DNA of 64,000 nt from Epiperipatus broadwayi (taxonomy: Eukaryota; Onychophora; Udeonychophora; Euonychophora; Peripatidae), in the NCBI GenBank assembly GCA_028023455.1, contig JAQFVV010006471.1:310001-374000 (forward strand). The letters are read 5' to 3'. The notes under the pieces were generated by a model. The model searched no databases, had not been told where the DNA came from, and saw only the letters and a list, made by a program, of their open reading frames with translations. The position numbers and the translations under genes are program-made. Within the stretch, counting starts at the first letter, position 1. The number at the start of each line of letters is the position of its first letter. Below, piece after piece: positions 27,815 through 38,990 of the stretch.

Positions 27815-28402
27815 ATGATTACATAACAAATATAATTAAATACAACATTTCAGAAATATAATTCAATGAAGCAATTAAGAAAGGTATGCACAAAAGGGGT
27901 AGAAAGTAAATAGTTCAATGGAGGAGAGATACGATTACTGTCCTGGTTCCTTGGTCATGTTCCCTCAATGTGCATGGCTTGATCCATCCATTGCTAGGTA
28001 TTTGCCCAGACAAGGAAAGTGGAAATACATAGCATGCTTTCACAAAATGTCCTACAGACATGGCACAGAGTTCAGATTAATATTGGATGGATACTATGGC
28101 ATTTTGAAATGATTACATAACAAATATAATTAAATACAACATTTCAGAAATATAATTCAATGAAGCAATTAAGAAAGGTATGCCCAAAAAAGGGTAGGAA
28201 GTAAATACTTCAATGGAGGAGAGATACGATTACTGTCCTGGTTCCTTGGTCATGTTCCCTCGATGTGCGTGGCTTGATCCGTCCATTGATAGGTATTTGC
28301 CTGGACAAGGAAAGTGGAAATATATAGCACGCTTTCACAAAATGTCCTACAGACATGGCACAGAGTTCAGATTAATATTGGGTGGATACTATGGCATTTT
28401 GA
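27815..28402. repeat. Tandem duplication, 294-bp period, in the 3' LTR
   Basis: Two head-to-tail copies (27815-28108 and 28109-28402) of a segment present once in the other LTR. Each holds the same plus-strand open frame starting MEERYDYCPGSLVMFP; in the first copy the frame ends at the duplication joint. It arose after the two LTRs diverged, or was lost from the other LTR. Confidence 0.92.
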
Positions 28403-28458
28403 TGGTATTTAGGACCTTGGTGGCAGGCAAAGCTTTGCCTAACTGCCAAGCATGGTAG
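28213..28458 (+). other. Antisense open frame in the LTR (81 codons)
   Basis: An open frame antisense to the retrotransposon, present at 27918-28112 (truncated), here, and at 37824-38069 in the other LTR. The three share start, frame and, for the two full ones, the stop. The product begins MEERYDYCPGSLVMFPRCAW, contains DPSIDRYLPGQGKWKYIA, and has no domain I recognise. Substitutions between copies are mostly transitions and are often non-synonymous, so I see no sign of selection on the protein. The open frame may be shared simply by descent. Confidence 0.3.
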
Positions 28459-29068
28459 AATCTATCAAATTTATATGACTTTTAGATTGTAGCATGTTCA
28501 AACTTTTCTATGATTTTGAATAACTTTTTGGAGCAAACTGGAAACGAAAAGCAAAATCTAAGAGATTCAAAGCACAGGAAAAATCTGAATGAATTCTCTA
28601 CAGAGAAATCTCAGCAAGCCCAAGAAAAAGCCACCAGAGAAATCTGGAGATTCCAAAGGAAAATCTGAAAATCCAAGTCTTTTGTTCTCTCTCCCATTTA
28701 TATGTTTTTTGTAAGCTACCTTCTATTGTTTTGCATATGATCTTAGATCTTCATAAGCCCCCCCACGCTCCTTTGTTTCAAGGTAACATTTTCTAAAAAT
28801 AACTTTTACTTTTTTATTCTAAATTTCTTTTTTCTAACTTTGAATTTTATTAATAAAAAGAAAGAGAAGGCATCTTTAATTTTTTTTGAATGGGCTAATT
28901 AAATACAAACATACATTCTTTTAGAAAATTTTGGCAGGCTTATCTCAAAATAACAATCATATGCCATATTTTAACAAGATTTTAAAAAGAAAAATATATT
29001 ATTATTTCTTTTAATAAAATAAGCATTTTATTTCAGCAGAATTTTGCATTAACTCATATATATACGCT

Positions 29069-29111
<43 letters not shown>

Positions 29112-29619
29112 TGACCAATAGGTTTTACAAGTAATTTTTATTAACAGAAATCTAATCTTAGAATGGAATTTATTTAAAATGAAATATTTAAATGCAAATA
29201 CAAATTTAATAAACATAATTAATTTTAGCTTTAATGCAAAACCGTGCTGATGTTGGACTATAAACTTAATTCAGGCCTACAATACTAATTAAGTTTATAG
29301 GAGGCTGTGAAGCATGGATCGGACTTCAGATCCATTGCTTCATTTCCAAATAGTTAGTGAGCAAAAAAAAAATGTAAAAAAAATGCTGTTGCTTCAGGTC
29401 AGAGGTAAAAATTTTGCCAAGTGAGTTCAAGCCTACTCTTTATTTGCTATAATACTTAATTTGTTACTAACTTCAGTCTCTTTTTTTTAATCATATAACT
29501 AGGGTTGGGTCAGTGTTGGTTCTGATCTAACAAGGTATGTATCTATTTTTAATTTGCATATTTTCTGGGGTTCGGTGGTATGCAAGGTTTTAAGTTTCTG
29601 GCATTGTATACTCCTTTTG

Positions 29620-30763
29620 TGCCATTACTATCTTCCAAAAAGAAAGCATTTCTCCCACATTCCTTTTTCAATGTGTGGCCCTTGATATATTGGACAAAAC
29701 TTTTTTGAATTCTTTCTGCGATGTATTACTTGGCCTAGGGTCTCTCAGCCATTCTTGCTCCCCTTGCCTGAATTGACTGCCTGTTTTAATTGTTCATATG
29801 CTATCTTTTGATCTTGTAGTTTATCTATCTTTTCCTCTTCCATCGGTAATTTGGTTTTAAACCACTGAGGACATTCTTTCCCATAATGCAGGTGAGTTGG
29901 AGTAAATCCCTCAACTCATTCATTGTGTTGTTAATATATTGTATCACCTTTTCAGTTTTATTTACTCAATCCCAATGGTTGGTTGGTATATGTGTCCTAA
30001 AGAGTTGCTCTATTTCTCACATGACTCTTTCGCAAAGGTTAGCCTGTGGATTTCTAACGGAAGTTAGCCTATGATGAATTCTTTGTTTAGCCATCCATGT
30101 CTTCCATTCTTTGGATGTAAATGCTGTGCCATGATCAAATATCACTATCTGAGATTTTCCAACTTCCGGCAACTGTTTTTCTTGAAGTGCCTTTATTGCT
30201 CCTCTAGAGTTTGCTGTCCTTACTGGGTATGCTTTCACATAGTTTGAAAACACATCATACATGACATACAGATACTGGAATTGTCAAAACATCGGTATTG
30301 GGCCATAATGATCTACAGCTAGCAGCTCATTTGGTTTAGATGCAAGGATCGGTTTTGGCTGTCCTGCATATGTTCGATTTGTTGCCTTGCTCCACGCACA
30401 AATCTCACAGGTTTTCAACCCACATAAGATCTGTGAGTACATCCCTGGCCAATAAAATTGACGTTTTATTGCTTCTTCTACTTTCCAAGGACCATAATGT
30501 CCCACTGACTGATGGATGTGGGTAATAATTTGGTTTCTCAATTTGTGAGGTATTATGACTTTCCATGGAGTGTGAGGGCTTTTGGTATTAATCTGAAGGA
30601 TCCCATCTGTGATTCTGTATTGATTATAGTGCCTACTGGCTGCCATCTTAGATGTAATAATGTTAATTATTTTCTTATATTGAGCATCCTGGGCCTGCCA
30701 ATATGCTAAATACTGGAGGTGAGATTCCACTGTGTTTCCTGCTGTGGTTGTCATTATCTTCAT
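29620..30763 (-). pseudogene. Integrase of the 12-kb element
   Basis: Integrase inserts the LTR cDNA into the host chromosome. From 30763 downwards: a linker (AQYKKIINIITSKMA), the HHCC zinc domain (HIHQSVGHYG, then FYWPGM, then CEIC), and the catalytic core. The core has a first Asp in LLAVDHYG, a second in VIFDHGTAFTSKEW and the Glu in NPQANLCERVM, so all three catalytic acids are readable. After a stop near 30016 the C-terminal part continues in other frames with YINNTMNE, HYGKECPQWF and a basic tail to about 29620. One stop separates the zinc/D1 part from the rest near 30270. It follows RNase H directly, as expected for Ty3/gypsy. Confidence 0.92.
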
Positions 30764-30766
30764 TGT

Positions 30767-31237
30767 CTAGTTTCCTAAATCTGGATTCTGAGCAGCCATG
30801 GGCACAGGGTGGCAGCTTAAAATATCAGCCACAATATTCCGTGAGCCTGGGCAATTAATGACACTATACCAAAACTGTTGAAGAATCAGGCTCCACCTTA
30901 TCAATCTGTCATTGTTTAAAAAGCTCTTGTTCAGAAATTTCAAACATTTGTGGTCAGTTATGATTACTACTTCTGATCCCAACAAAAACTGTTTCAGTTT
31001 CTGGCATGCCCACACTATTGCTAAGGTCTCCTGCTCAGTTGTTGTATAATGCTTTTCTGCCCTTCTCAACATCCGACTAATAAAGTACAACACTTGATGC
31101 TCATTTTTATCACCAATTTGAAACAACACAGCACCCAAGCCTTGCCTATTGCTATCTGTTTGAAGGTAAAAAAGGTGGGCAAAATCCATATGGAATAACA
31201 TTACTGTTTCCAAGAACTTATCTTTTATTTTAGACAT
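30767..31237 (-). pseudogene. RNase H domain of the 12-kb element
   Basis: RNase H removes the RNA template after minus-strand synthesis. In one open frame of 156 codons the four acidic residues are visible: TDSNRQGLGAVLFQ (D), TTEQETLAIVWA (E), VIITDHKCLKFL (D) and RNIVADILSCHPV (D). SRMLRRAEKHYTTTEQE is the typical segment before the Glu. This is the best-preserved domain of the element. It is separated from RT by a frameshift near 31230 and from integrase by a stop at about 30764. Confidence 0.94.
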
Positions 31238-32110
31238 TTCTTGCTCATGCCTTTCTTTCCATTCCCATTTTTACTACTCTTCTTTATTAATTCAATTAGC
31301 TGCATGGTGTCATAAGCAAATATGGGATAGAAGCAGTGATAGAAATTACACAATCCTAGAAATGCTCGAACCTGCTTCTGGTTGGTGGGAGTTGGAAAAT
31401 TCTTCATAGCTTCTATTTTTGCAGGATGGGATTTGACACCTTGACTATTTACAACATGGCCCAAAAATTCAATACCATCTGAAAAAACTCTTTTCCATGT
31501 TGATGGTTATATTTTCACATATGCATTCATGAAAGAAGCTTTCCAAATGACGCAAATGCTCGTCGATATCCTTTGAGGTGATCATGATATTGTACACATA
31601 ACAAACCATGTGTTCCTGTATTTGATGAGATAAAACATTCTTCAAACATCTCATGAGACCTGCTCCACTGTTAATTAAACTGAATGGAACTCTCTTGAAC
31701 ACGTGAGTCTGTCCATTGTAACAAAATGCCGTATTCTTTCTATCGTGGTGGTCCAATGCCATTTGCCAAAACTCGCTGTCATGTCCATGGTCGAGAATAC
31801 AGTCTTCCCTGCGAGCTACACAAATGTTTCATGCATTGGAGGCAGCATATCACATTTTGGAATGGTTACATTATTTAGGTGGCATGCATCCAAACACAAA
31901 TGTACATTTCCATTTTTTCTTGATTACAATCAATAGATTTATTGTATGGCAAAGGGGCCTGTTCGATAATATCCCATTCCAGCATCTGCTTTATTTGTTT
32001 ATCCACTTCCTCTTTGTATTGGAATGGGATAGGGTAAGTTTTTGTTTGCTGGTATAATTCCTCTCTAAGCCTAATTCAGTGAGTATACCCTTTAATTTTC
32101 CCTGGTACCC
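31225..32110 (-). pseudogene. Reverse transcriptase of the 12-kb element
   Basis: RT copies element RNA into cDNA. Reading leftwards from 32110: GKIKGYTH, PIPFQYKEEVDKQIKQM, EWDIIEQAPLPYNKS, VFSTMDMTASFGKW (motif A), MALDHHDRKNTAFCYNG, FKRVPFSLINSGAGLMRCLK (motif B; the G of FGL is Ser), then CYVYNIMITSKDIDEHL. The last is the catalytic YVDD box, here Y-V-Y-N, so both catalytic Asp residues are lost and the enzyme cannot polymerise. The thumb/connection follows at 31464-31225 (VNSQGVKSHPAKIEAMKNFP, RAFLGLCNFYHCF). At least three frame changes occur. Confidence 0.93.
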
Positions 32111-32299
32111 CAGAAAATACTGCTGTGTATCTTTGTAAAATTTGTTGCAACTGCTGACTATGCTCCTTATTCTTAATCATTGATATGCTAACTTTTTGTT
32201 TTATCATTTCCTCATTGATCACTTGTACAACACAACTGCCAATGGAGTGATTATCTTGAACCACTGTTGTAAATGGGACTTGTATGTCTTCTAACATAC

Positions 32300-32693
32300 A
32301 TTTTCTCATTGAGTAATGTATGATCCCTTGATACTGCTGAAGGAAATCTGAACCTAATACTAAGTTATACAACAACCCCTCCATTACAAAGAAGGCATGA
32401 TTAAAACATCTGCCGCTAATTGTAATCTCAAACCACATTTGGTATCATTGACTGTTCATTTTTCCTCCATTCGCCAGTGCTAACTGGATAGAGCGCATGG
32501 GAAACTTTAAGTATCTTGGGTTGCTTTCATAATCTGTGGCTAGTTTTTTTGATACAATAGATACTTGACTGCCCGAGTCAACTAATGCTTGTATTTTATT
32601 GTCATTTATGTTTTCTTGAATGACTGGGTTTGCATTAGTGTGTATGTCTTTTTTGTTATCCTTTTGTTGTACAATTTCTGTATAGGATGCCAC
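32300..32693 (-). pseudogene. Aspartic protease of the 12-kb element
   Basis: A retropepsin that would process the Gag-Pol polyprotein. The N-terminal half (32693-32445) has IQALVDSGSQVSIVSK, the D-S-G active-site triad of the one-Asp-per-monomer retropepsins, followed by RSIQLALANGGK. A frame break near 32441 leads to the second half with ISGRCFNHAFFVMEGLLYN and LVLGSDFLQQY (the hydrophobic-Leu-Gly-Ser-Asp-Phe-Leu block), then the linker toward RT (LQRYTAVFSGVPGKIKGY, to 32076). The DSGSQ active site and LGSDF block recur in the plus-strand element at 58.3-58.6 kb. Confidence 0.9.
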
Positions 32694-32879
32694 AGCTTCC
32701 CTATTTTCTACTCTTGACAGGTTTGTACTCCTTTGTTTGGTAGATTTATTTTGAAATTTATTCGATAGCTGTTAGTATATGAGTTGTACCTTCAATATCT
32801 TGCTTTTGACTGCTTATCAATATTTTCCTTATCCAGTGTGGCATGTTGCACCTAATCATCCTTACTATATGCATTTCTG

Positions 32880-33825
32880 GATAATTGAATGCACTTAGTG
32901 CTTTTATTCGATTTACCTGTCTAACAAAAAACTGAGCATAAGTCTCTTGATGGTTAGCCTAAGTGCTTTTATTCGATTTACCTGTCTAACAAAAAACTGA
33001 GCATAAGTCTCTTGTTGGTTAGCCGGGTATCTTTCATGCATTATGGAATACATCCAACCTTTCTGCCACTCTGCACTCCAATACATTGACGTCACTGCAT
33101 TCTCATATTCCATAAAAGTTTGTGGTTGTATCGACAGAGTGTTTCACCAGTCTCTGGCAGATTCTTTTAAATGATGACTGGAGATTGCCACTTTTTCTTG
33201 TTCCGTCATATTCTGGAATTGAAAAAACATTTTGAGACTGTCTAGGTGGTGTCTAGGGTTTCCACCCAGTTCCCCTATAAAACATTGGATATAGACAAAC
33301 TTTGCCACAGAAGATGTCACCGGATTAATTATTATTGGTGTAAGGATTTGGTTGCCTTGTTGCGCCTGGGTTGGGTTCAGCGGTTGACAAATGTTCATTT
33401 CCTTTTTATCCTCATTCATCTGTCCATTTTCTTCTCCATCCTGTATTTGATGCTTGACTGACACATCCAATGTATGCATATCCTTTCCGAATTTCATTAT
33501 CCATCAATGATTTAAGTTGCGTATCATCTTGTTTTTGTTGATGTTGCCATTTTAACTGAGTATCCTCATCTGGCAATACTTTTGTTCTGGTAGTATGTTG
33601 TTGATGGAGACCCATATTTTCCTTCAAGTGGTTCAATTTTTGTGATGTCATTCCCATGAATTCTTGGAACATGGTCATCATCATTTTTCTTTCTTCTCTC
33701 ATTTCTGTGATGAGATCTTCCAAATTGTATTTTTGGTCACTGTGAGTAGATGTTGCTGTATTTGGAAGGTTGAGCACTACCTCCTCATAGCTGTCATAAT
33801 CTTCGTCTTTCTTCTGTTGGTCCAT
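32880..33825 (-). pseudogene. Gag of the 12-kb element
   Basis: Gag starts at 33825 (MDQQKKDEDYDSYEEVVLNL, acidic). It continues with LEDLITEMREERKMMMTMF and a Gln-rich stretch to about 33412, then in a second frame the capsid core with IGELGGNPRHHLDSLKMFF and VAISSHHLKESARDW (33344-33144). In a third frame YWSAEWQKGWMYSIMHERY and YAQFFVRQVNRIKAL follow (33113-32913). A 65-bp tandem duplication at 32897-33024 destroys the frame near the end. No CCHC zinc knuckle is seen between here and the protease. The order and key residues match the gag of the gag-only element at 19431-20537. Confidence 0.9.
32897..33024. repeat. 65-bp tandem duplication in gag
   Basis: Two adjacent copies of a segment starting AGTGCTTTTATTCGATTTAC, nearly identical. 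Because 65 is not a multiple of three it frameshifts gag. It is specific to this copy and recent, judging by the few differences. Confidence 0.95.
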
Positions 33826-34318
33826 TTTTGCCTAATATTGGCTATTTTGTTATACAACACTCACACATTATTTGTAAAATGTATTTTAGTCTTTTTATAA
33901 ACAATCTAGATAAGTATATTTTATCACATGTCTAGGAGCTATATCCTTCTATATATCAAAAAAAAATTTAGTTTTTTCTAAAATAAATCAGTATTCTAAG
34001 TTCTTTATTTTATATAACTATCTGTTTTATTTGTATGTTTTTAGAAATCAACTTTGGCTACCTCACGAGGTCCCATCTTAAACCTATGCCTATATGTATC
34101 AGCTTGTACATGGAAAAAAAAATAAAATCCTGCCATGTCTGTTTTTAATATTTATACTACATATTATTCTCCTCAATTTACTTTATTTATTGTTATATTT
34201 CATTAAAATGTCATTACTAAGTTGTCATAATACAATTAAAATAATACACTTACAGCTTGACCTGACTTTCTCTAACACCTGAAACAACTAAAAAATGCAT
34301 TTACATTAATACACACAA

Positions 34319-34350
<32 letters not shown>

Positions 34351-35348
34351 CAAAACGAATATGTGAGCAAAAATATACACAAGTCATGTTTAAAGATTAT
34401 TTTGGCTCACTACACATACATTTTTATTTTGATCATTTACCTCCTATGGTTTGTTTATTTGTAATCCAATATGAGAGATTGCACTTGCCGACAAATTTAT
34501 TTGATAAGGATGCCAATCGACAAGACAATGGCCATATCAAATATACATATTAATGGATAATGATCCATGCACACATTGATAAGGTTTTATAAAGTTTAAT
34601 GTGATTAAAATTTATTTTGACTTCCACTTCACCTTCAAAAAAAAAAAAATTCTTAATATGATTCTGCTAAACAAAAAAAAAATCTCTGCATGAATAAGTA
34701 AATGGTATTCTAAATGACAATATTAATTAAGTCTCAGACAAATACAACTCAGTAAAGTAATGTGTCTGACCTGGGTTTGAAACCACCCTACTGTTTTGGT
34801 CAAGACACAAAAAAAATATAAATTAAGACAGCCAAAGTACGATTAACAAAACAAATAAAAAATACACACCCAAAAAAAAAATTAAAAATAAAAGTAAAAT
34901 CCCATGATAACCGCCATTCCAAATTATGAACCTGGGATCGAAACCAACTACCATTTTGTTCCCAACCTGAAATAGATTAACAATTATCAAGCAATTTTAC
35001 AGAATCACACATTGAGATCAAAAATTGTTAAAAAAAAATTATATAAAAATGGGTTTTACCGATCTATAAATGAAATGTATACCATATACACCCATATATA
35101 TGAATATGTACATCATTAAATAAGCATATATATGACTACATATAAATATACAAACAGATATACCTACACAAATATTTTTTTTCTTTTATCAAGTACATGA
35201 TTTTATTAGAAAAATTCACCATATTGCAGACCACATACTCCTATTATTTCAGGCTAGTAATCGCTGGTCACAACTATGACAAGGAAGCAATGATTGCAGA
35301 CAGACCTATTCTTTCAGGTTACTCAGCAATTCTAAACTCTAAAGTGTA

Positions 35349-35460
35349 AGGGGTCTTTACCTAATGGTTACTAAGGGGGTCTTCACCAGAAACAGTTACT
35401 AAAAAAAACAAGGGCTTCACCTAATGGTTACTCAAAGGTCTTCACCTAATGGTTACTCAA
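35349..35460. repeat. Short tandem repeats in the leader (CTTCACCTAATGGTTACT)
   Basis: Four imperfect copies of a unit CTTCACCTAATGGTTACT with variable G/A spacers, two of them complete and adjacent at about 35414-35460. Confidence 0.85.
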
Positions 35461-36219
35461 TAAATGATTCATTAGCATAATCCGAATTGAAAAAAAAAAT
35501 CTTAACTAAAGGTGGCTGACATATATGTTATACAGAAAATACTTTAATATATATATATATATTAGACAAACACACACATTTACTATTTCACAAGTTGAAA
35601 ATCAAATTTGAATTTATTAAAACAAACCTTGTATTTATATATGTTTGTGAGGAAACATAACTACAAAATACTTAAAAGTGAAAAAAACATTTTGCATGAT
35701 TAAAATTATTGATTTAAAGAAATGAACGCAGAGAAAGTGAAAAAAAAATTTGCTGACACCACATGTTGACACGTGTCAATTCGAACTTATCAAACTTTTA
35801 GATCTACAATAAAAATTCTATTAATGGGAAAAAAATGTTATCTATTAGATCTTTACAAAAATTTATACAAACGGAAAAACATTTTATTATCTATTTGTAC
35901 TTTTTAGTAAAATATTAACACGACAAATATATGTTATATTTCGAAAAACATAATTACATCAAAACTTCCCATCTTTAAGCAATAACGTAAAGTACAAAAG
36001 CTATTTTAAGGGAGGGTAAGTGGGTATTTATTTCACACTTCTACCGCATTGATGCTATATACTTTATACAACAAAAATATATGGTGACTGGCCATGACAA
36101 AACTATTCATTAGGGAAAAAATTTGCTATAACTCTGAAATTTATTCTCATTATATATTCACAAAAAGCAAAACTAACGGAGTGTTAACTTTTTCAATATA
36201 AAACATTCATTTCATATAT

Positions 36220-36640
36220 ACTGAACTCGGAAAAAAAATTTCACCTTATGACACATTTAACTTTTTTTAATTAATCCAACAAAAATGACATTTGGCTCAC
36301 GTTAGGAGACAAACTCGGAAAAAGAAATTATACATATATTTTTATATAAATATATTAAACTAAAACAACTTCTCAGGATACTAATTTTTTTTTTAAAAAA
36401 ATGACATTTGTTCCACGGCAAAACTTGGAGAAAACTTTTACATATATCTATTATTTCAAATCCCTTATTCATATTCTTCCAAAAAAATGACCTTTGGCCA
36501 GCTGGTCGACAAAATGCAGGGAAAATTTTTTACACATATCTATTATCTCATGTTTTTTAAAAAAACATTATATATATATATATGCGTATAAATCTGGGGG
36601 AAAAAATTCTACATATATATTATTCATTAATTTAAAACAG
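36220..36640. repeat. Degenerate ~85-116 bp minisatellite in the leader
   Basis: A unit of AAAAATGAC(A/C)TTTGG, then GACAAA followed by CGGAAAA or a similar stretch, then TTTTACATATAT and ATTATTTCA. It recurs at about 36281, 36397 and 36481, with partial units at 36226 and 36595. The copies are divergent, so the array is old. It lies next to the 5' LTR. Confidence 0.65.
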
Positions 36641-36754
36641 AAGAAAGAAAAAAACCTTATACACACATAACAAATGTTATACAGGGAATTGCAGGGTATG
36701 GAAAATTTCACATAGCCACATGATGGGTGTCCAAAATATGGGAAACAAATTTAC

Positions 36755-37623
36755 TGTGACAGTCAGATGATGTATGTTGGTTTAACCCAGTTCGAATACT
36801 AGGCAAAAGTACCTTGAGGCCACCCATACACGAGATATTAAATCAAGAATACTATGACCTCTGCCCTATTCACCTATTCTCGAGGCTAACTATGAGCCAA
36901 CAACATTATCTGAGACATACATAAACTATTTTCTCATCTGACCCAAACTTAGCATCAGGGGAGAGACATGGACAGGAACGTCTATGGAGCTAAATAGTTA
37001 AATGTGCAAAATTACTAAGAAATATGTGTTTTGCATGCCTGGATCATTGAAAAGTAAAATAAAGCATTGGAAGAAAATTAGAAAAACTCAAGCTTTTTAT
37101 TTAAATAAGATATTTAATTAATGACTTTAAAATGTTAGTAATGTTTTAAATGGCCTCTGCTATTCCCCTGAATTAAAGAAAAATAATTAAACAATAAAAA
37201 CAGATTAAACGATATAATATTTTTGACAGTCTAAGTCTTTTCTTCCCAATTTTAATAAAATTGTCAACTCGAATCTCCTCGATAAAGCACAATAAAAAAA
37301 ATGTTTCACAAAGCATTTTCTAATTGCTTTGCATGAAAAACAGTTTAAAATTATTTAAGACATATATAGTTAAATCAGATATACGTAATAAGCTAATGGC
37401 GGACAAAAGAGGTGTTATCGAGAAGATCAAGTTGGCAAACAAAGGAAACTTACTCATATTGAATTTATAAACATAAATGAAATTGGAAAGAGATTTTAAA
37501 TGAAAAATTAACTTTTAAACTTAACCTCTATGGAATACAAAATATTTATACATGTTAGTAATGAATAATAGTGAAGGAAAAAGGGTTAAATATATATAGA
37601 TAGATGATCACACTATATATATA

Positions 37624-37707
<84 letters not shown>

Positions 37708-38986
37708 ACTAGTCTAATAAAAATGATTACATAACAAATATAATTAAATACATTTCAGAAATATAATTCAATGAAGCAATTAAGAAAGGTATGCCCAAAA
37801 AAGGGTAGAAAGTAAATAGTTCAATGGAGAAGAGATACAGATACCATCCTGGTTCCTTGGTCATGTTTCCTCGATGTGTGTGGCTTGATCCATCCATCGA
37901 TACGTATTTGCCTGGACAAGGAAAGTGGAAATACATAGCATGCTTTCACAAAAAGTCCTACAGACACAGCACAGAGTTCAGATTAATATTGGGTGGATAC
38001 TACAGCATTTTAATGGTATTTAGGACCTCAGCAGCAGGTAAAGCTTTGTCTAACCACCAAGCATGGTAGAATCCATCAAATTCCTATGACTTTTAGCTTG
38101 TAGCATGTTCAAACTTCTCCATGATTTTGAAGATGACAGTTGAATAACTTTTTGGAGCAAACTGGAAACGAAAAGCAAAATCTGAGCGGTTCAAAGCACA
38201 GGAAAAATCTGAATGAATTCTCTACAGAAAAATCTCAGCAAGCCCAAAAAAAAGCCTCCAGAGAAATCTGAATGAAATCTCCAAAGGGAAATTTGAATGC
38301 AATCTCCAAAAGGAAAATCTGAAAATCCAAGTCTTTTGGTCTCTCTCCTATTTATATGTTTTTTTTGTAAGCTACCTTCTATTGTTTTGCATATGATCTT
38401 AGATCTTGATACCCCCCCCCCCATGATCCTTTGTTTCAAGGTAACATTTTCTAAAAATAACTTTTACTTTTTTATTCTAAATTTCTTTCTTCAAACTTTG
38501 AATTTTATTAATTAAAAAGAAAAAGAAGGCATCTTTAATTTGCCTTGAATGGGCTAATTAATTACAAACATACATTCTTTTACAAAATTTTGGCAGGCTT
38601 ATCTCAAAATAACAATCATACACCATATTTTAACAAGATTTTAAAAAGAAAAAAATATTATTTCTTTTAATAAAATAAGCATTTTATTTCAGCAGAATTT
38701 TGCATTAACTCATATATATATATATATATATACACTTGACGTATATATATATGTTTGACTAATAGGTTTTACAAGTAATTTTTATTAACAGAAATCTAAT
38801 CTTAGAATGAAATTTATTTAAAACAAAATATTTAAATGCAAATACAAATTTAATAAACATAATTAATTTTAGCTTTAATGCAAAACCCTGCTGATATTGG
38901 ACTATAAACTTAATTCAGGCCTACAATACTAATTAAGTTTATAGGAGGCTGTGAAGCATGGATTGGACTTCAGATCCATTGCTTCA
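36755..38986 (-). repeat. 5' LTR of the 12-kb element (2232 bp)
   Basis: Direct repeat of 26886-29342. It has a single copy of the 294-bp segment, a ~90-bp (TA)n array at 37614-37705 and an inserted GAAATCTCC-type mini-duplication around 38260-38310. In element sense it runs TGAAGCAATGG...CTGTCACA. The plus-strand open frame at 37824-38069 matches 28213-28458. Confidence 0.92.
37614..37705. repeat. (TA)n array inside the 5' LTR
   Basis: About 45 TA units with a single interruption near 37627. It is allelic in position to 27729-27797. Confidence 0.95.
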
Positions 38987-38990
38987 ATAT

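Larger units (their letters stand above)
26886..29342 (-). repeat. 3' LTR of the 12-kb element (2457 bp)
   Basis: Direct repeat of 36755-38986. It is longer because of a 294-bp tandem duplication (27815-28402), and contains a (TA)n array at 27729-27797 and another at 29072-29108. The right end GATCCATTGCTTCA equals TGAAGCAATGGATC at the LTR start in element orientation. Confidence 0.92.
33826..36754 (-). other. Long leader of the 12-kb element
   Basis: 2.9 kb between the 5' LTR (right side) and the gag start, with no recognisable protein. It contains a (CA)n(TA)n run near 34308-34350, two related segments near 34770 and 34928 (TGGGTTTGAAACCA, TGGGATCGAAACCA), and the tandem repeats listed separately. 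Leaders of this length are unusual but known in some gypsy groups. Confidence 0.6.
26886..38986 (-). mobile_element. 12.1-kb Ty3/gypsy LTR retrotransposon
   Basis: A complete-length but inactivated element. LTRs at 26886-29342 and 36755-38986 are direct repeats that start TGT(C/G)ACAG and end TTGCTTCA on the plus strand, so TG...CA ends hold on both strands. The flanking 4-mers are identical (ATAT at 26882-26885 and 38987-38990), a target-site duplication. Interior genes run right to left as gag, protease, RT, RNase H, integrase, which is the Ty3/gypsy order. A 2.9-kb leader separates the 5' LTR from gag. Every gene is frameshifted, and the LTRs differ by indels and many transitions, so the copy is old. 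No PBS directly abuts the 5' LTR; a TGGACACCC occurs ~24 bases in. Confidence 0.93.

Noticed and set aside
34767-34960. Two B-box-like segments (GGGTTTGAAACC, GGGATCGAAACC) in the leader
   Set aside because: No A box at the right distance on either strand; probably a short internal duplication.
35349-35460. Regular short repeats considered as a CRISPR-like array
   Set aside because: Spacers are tiny, repeats imperfect, and the context is a eukaryotic retrotransposon leader.
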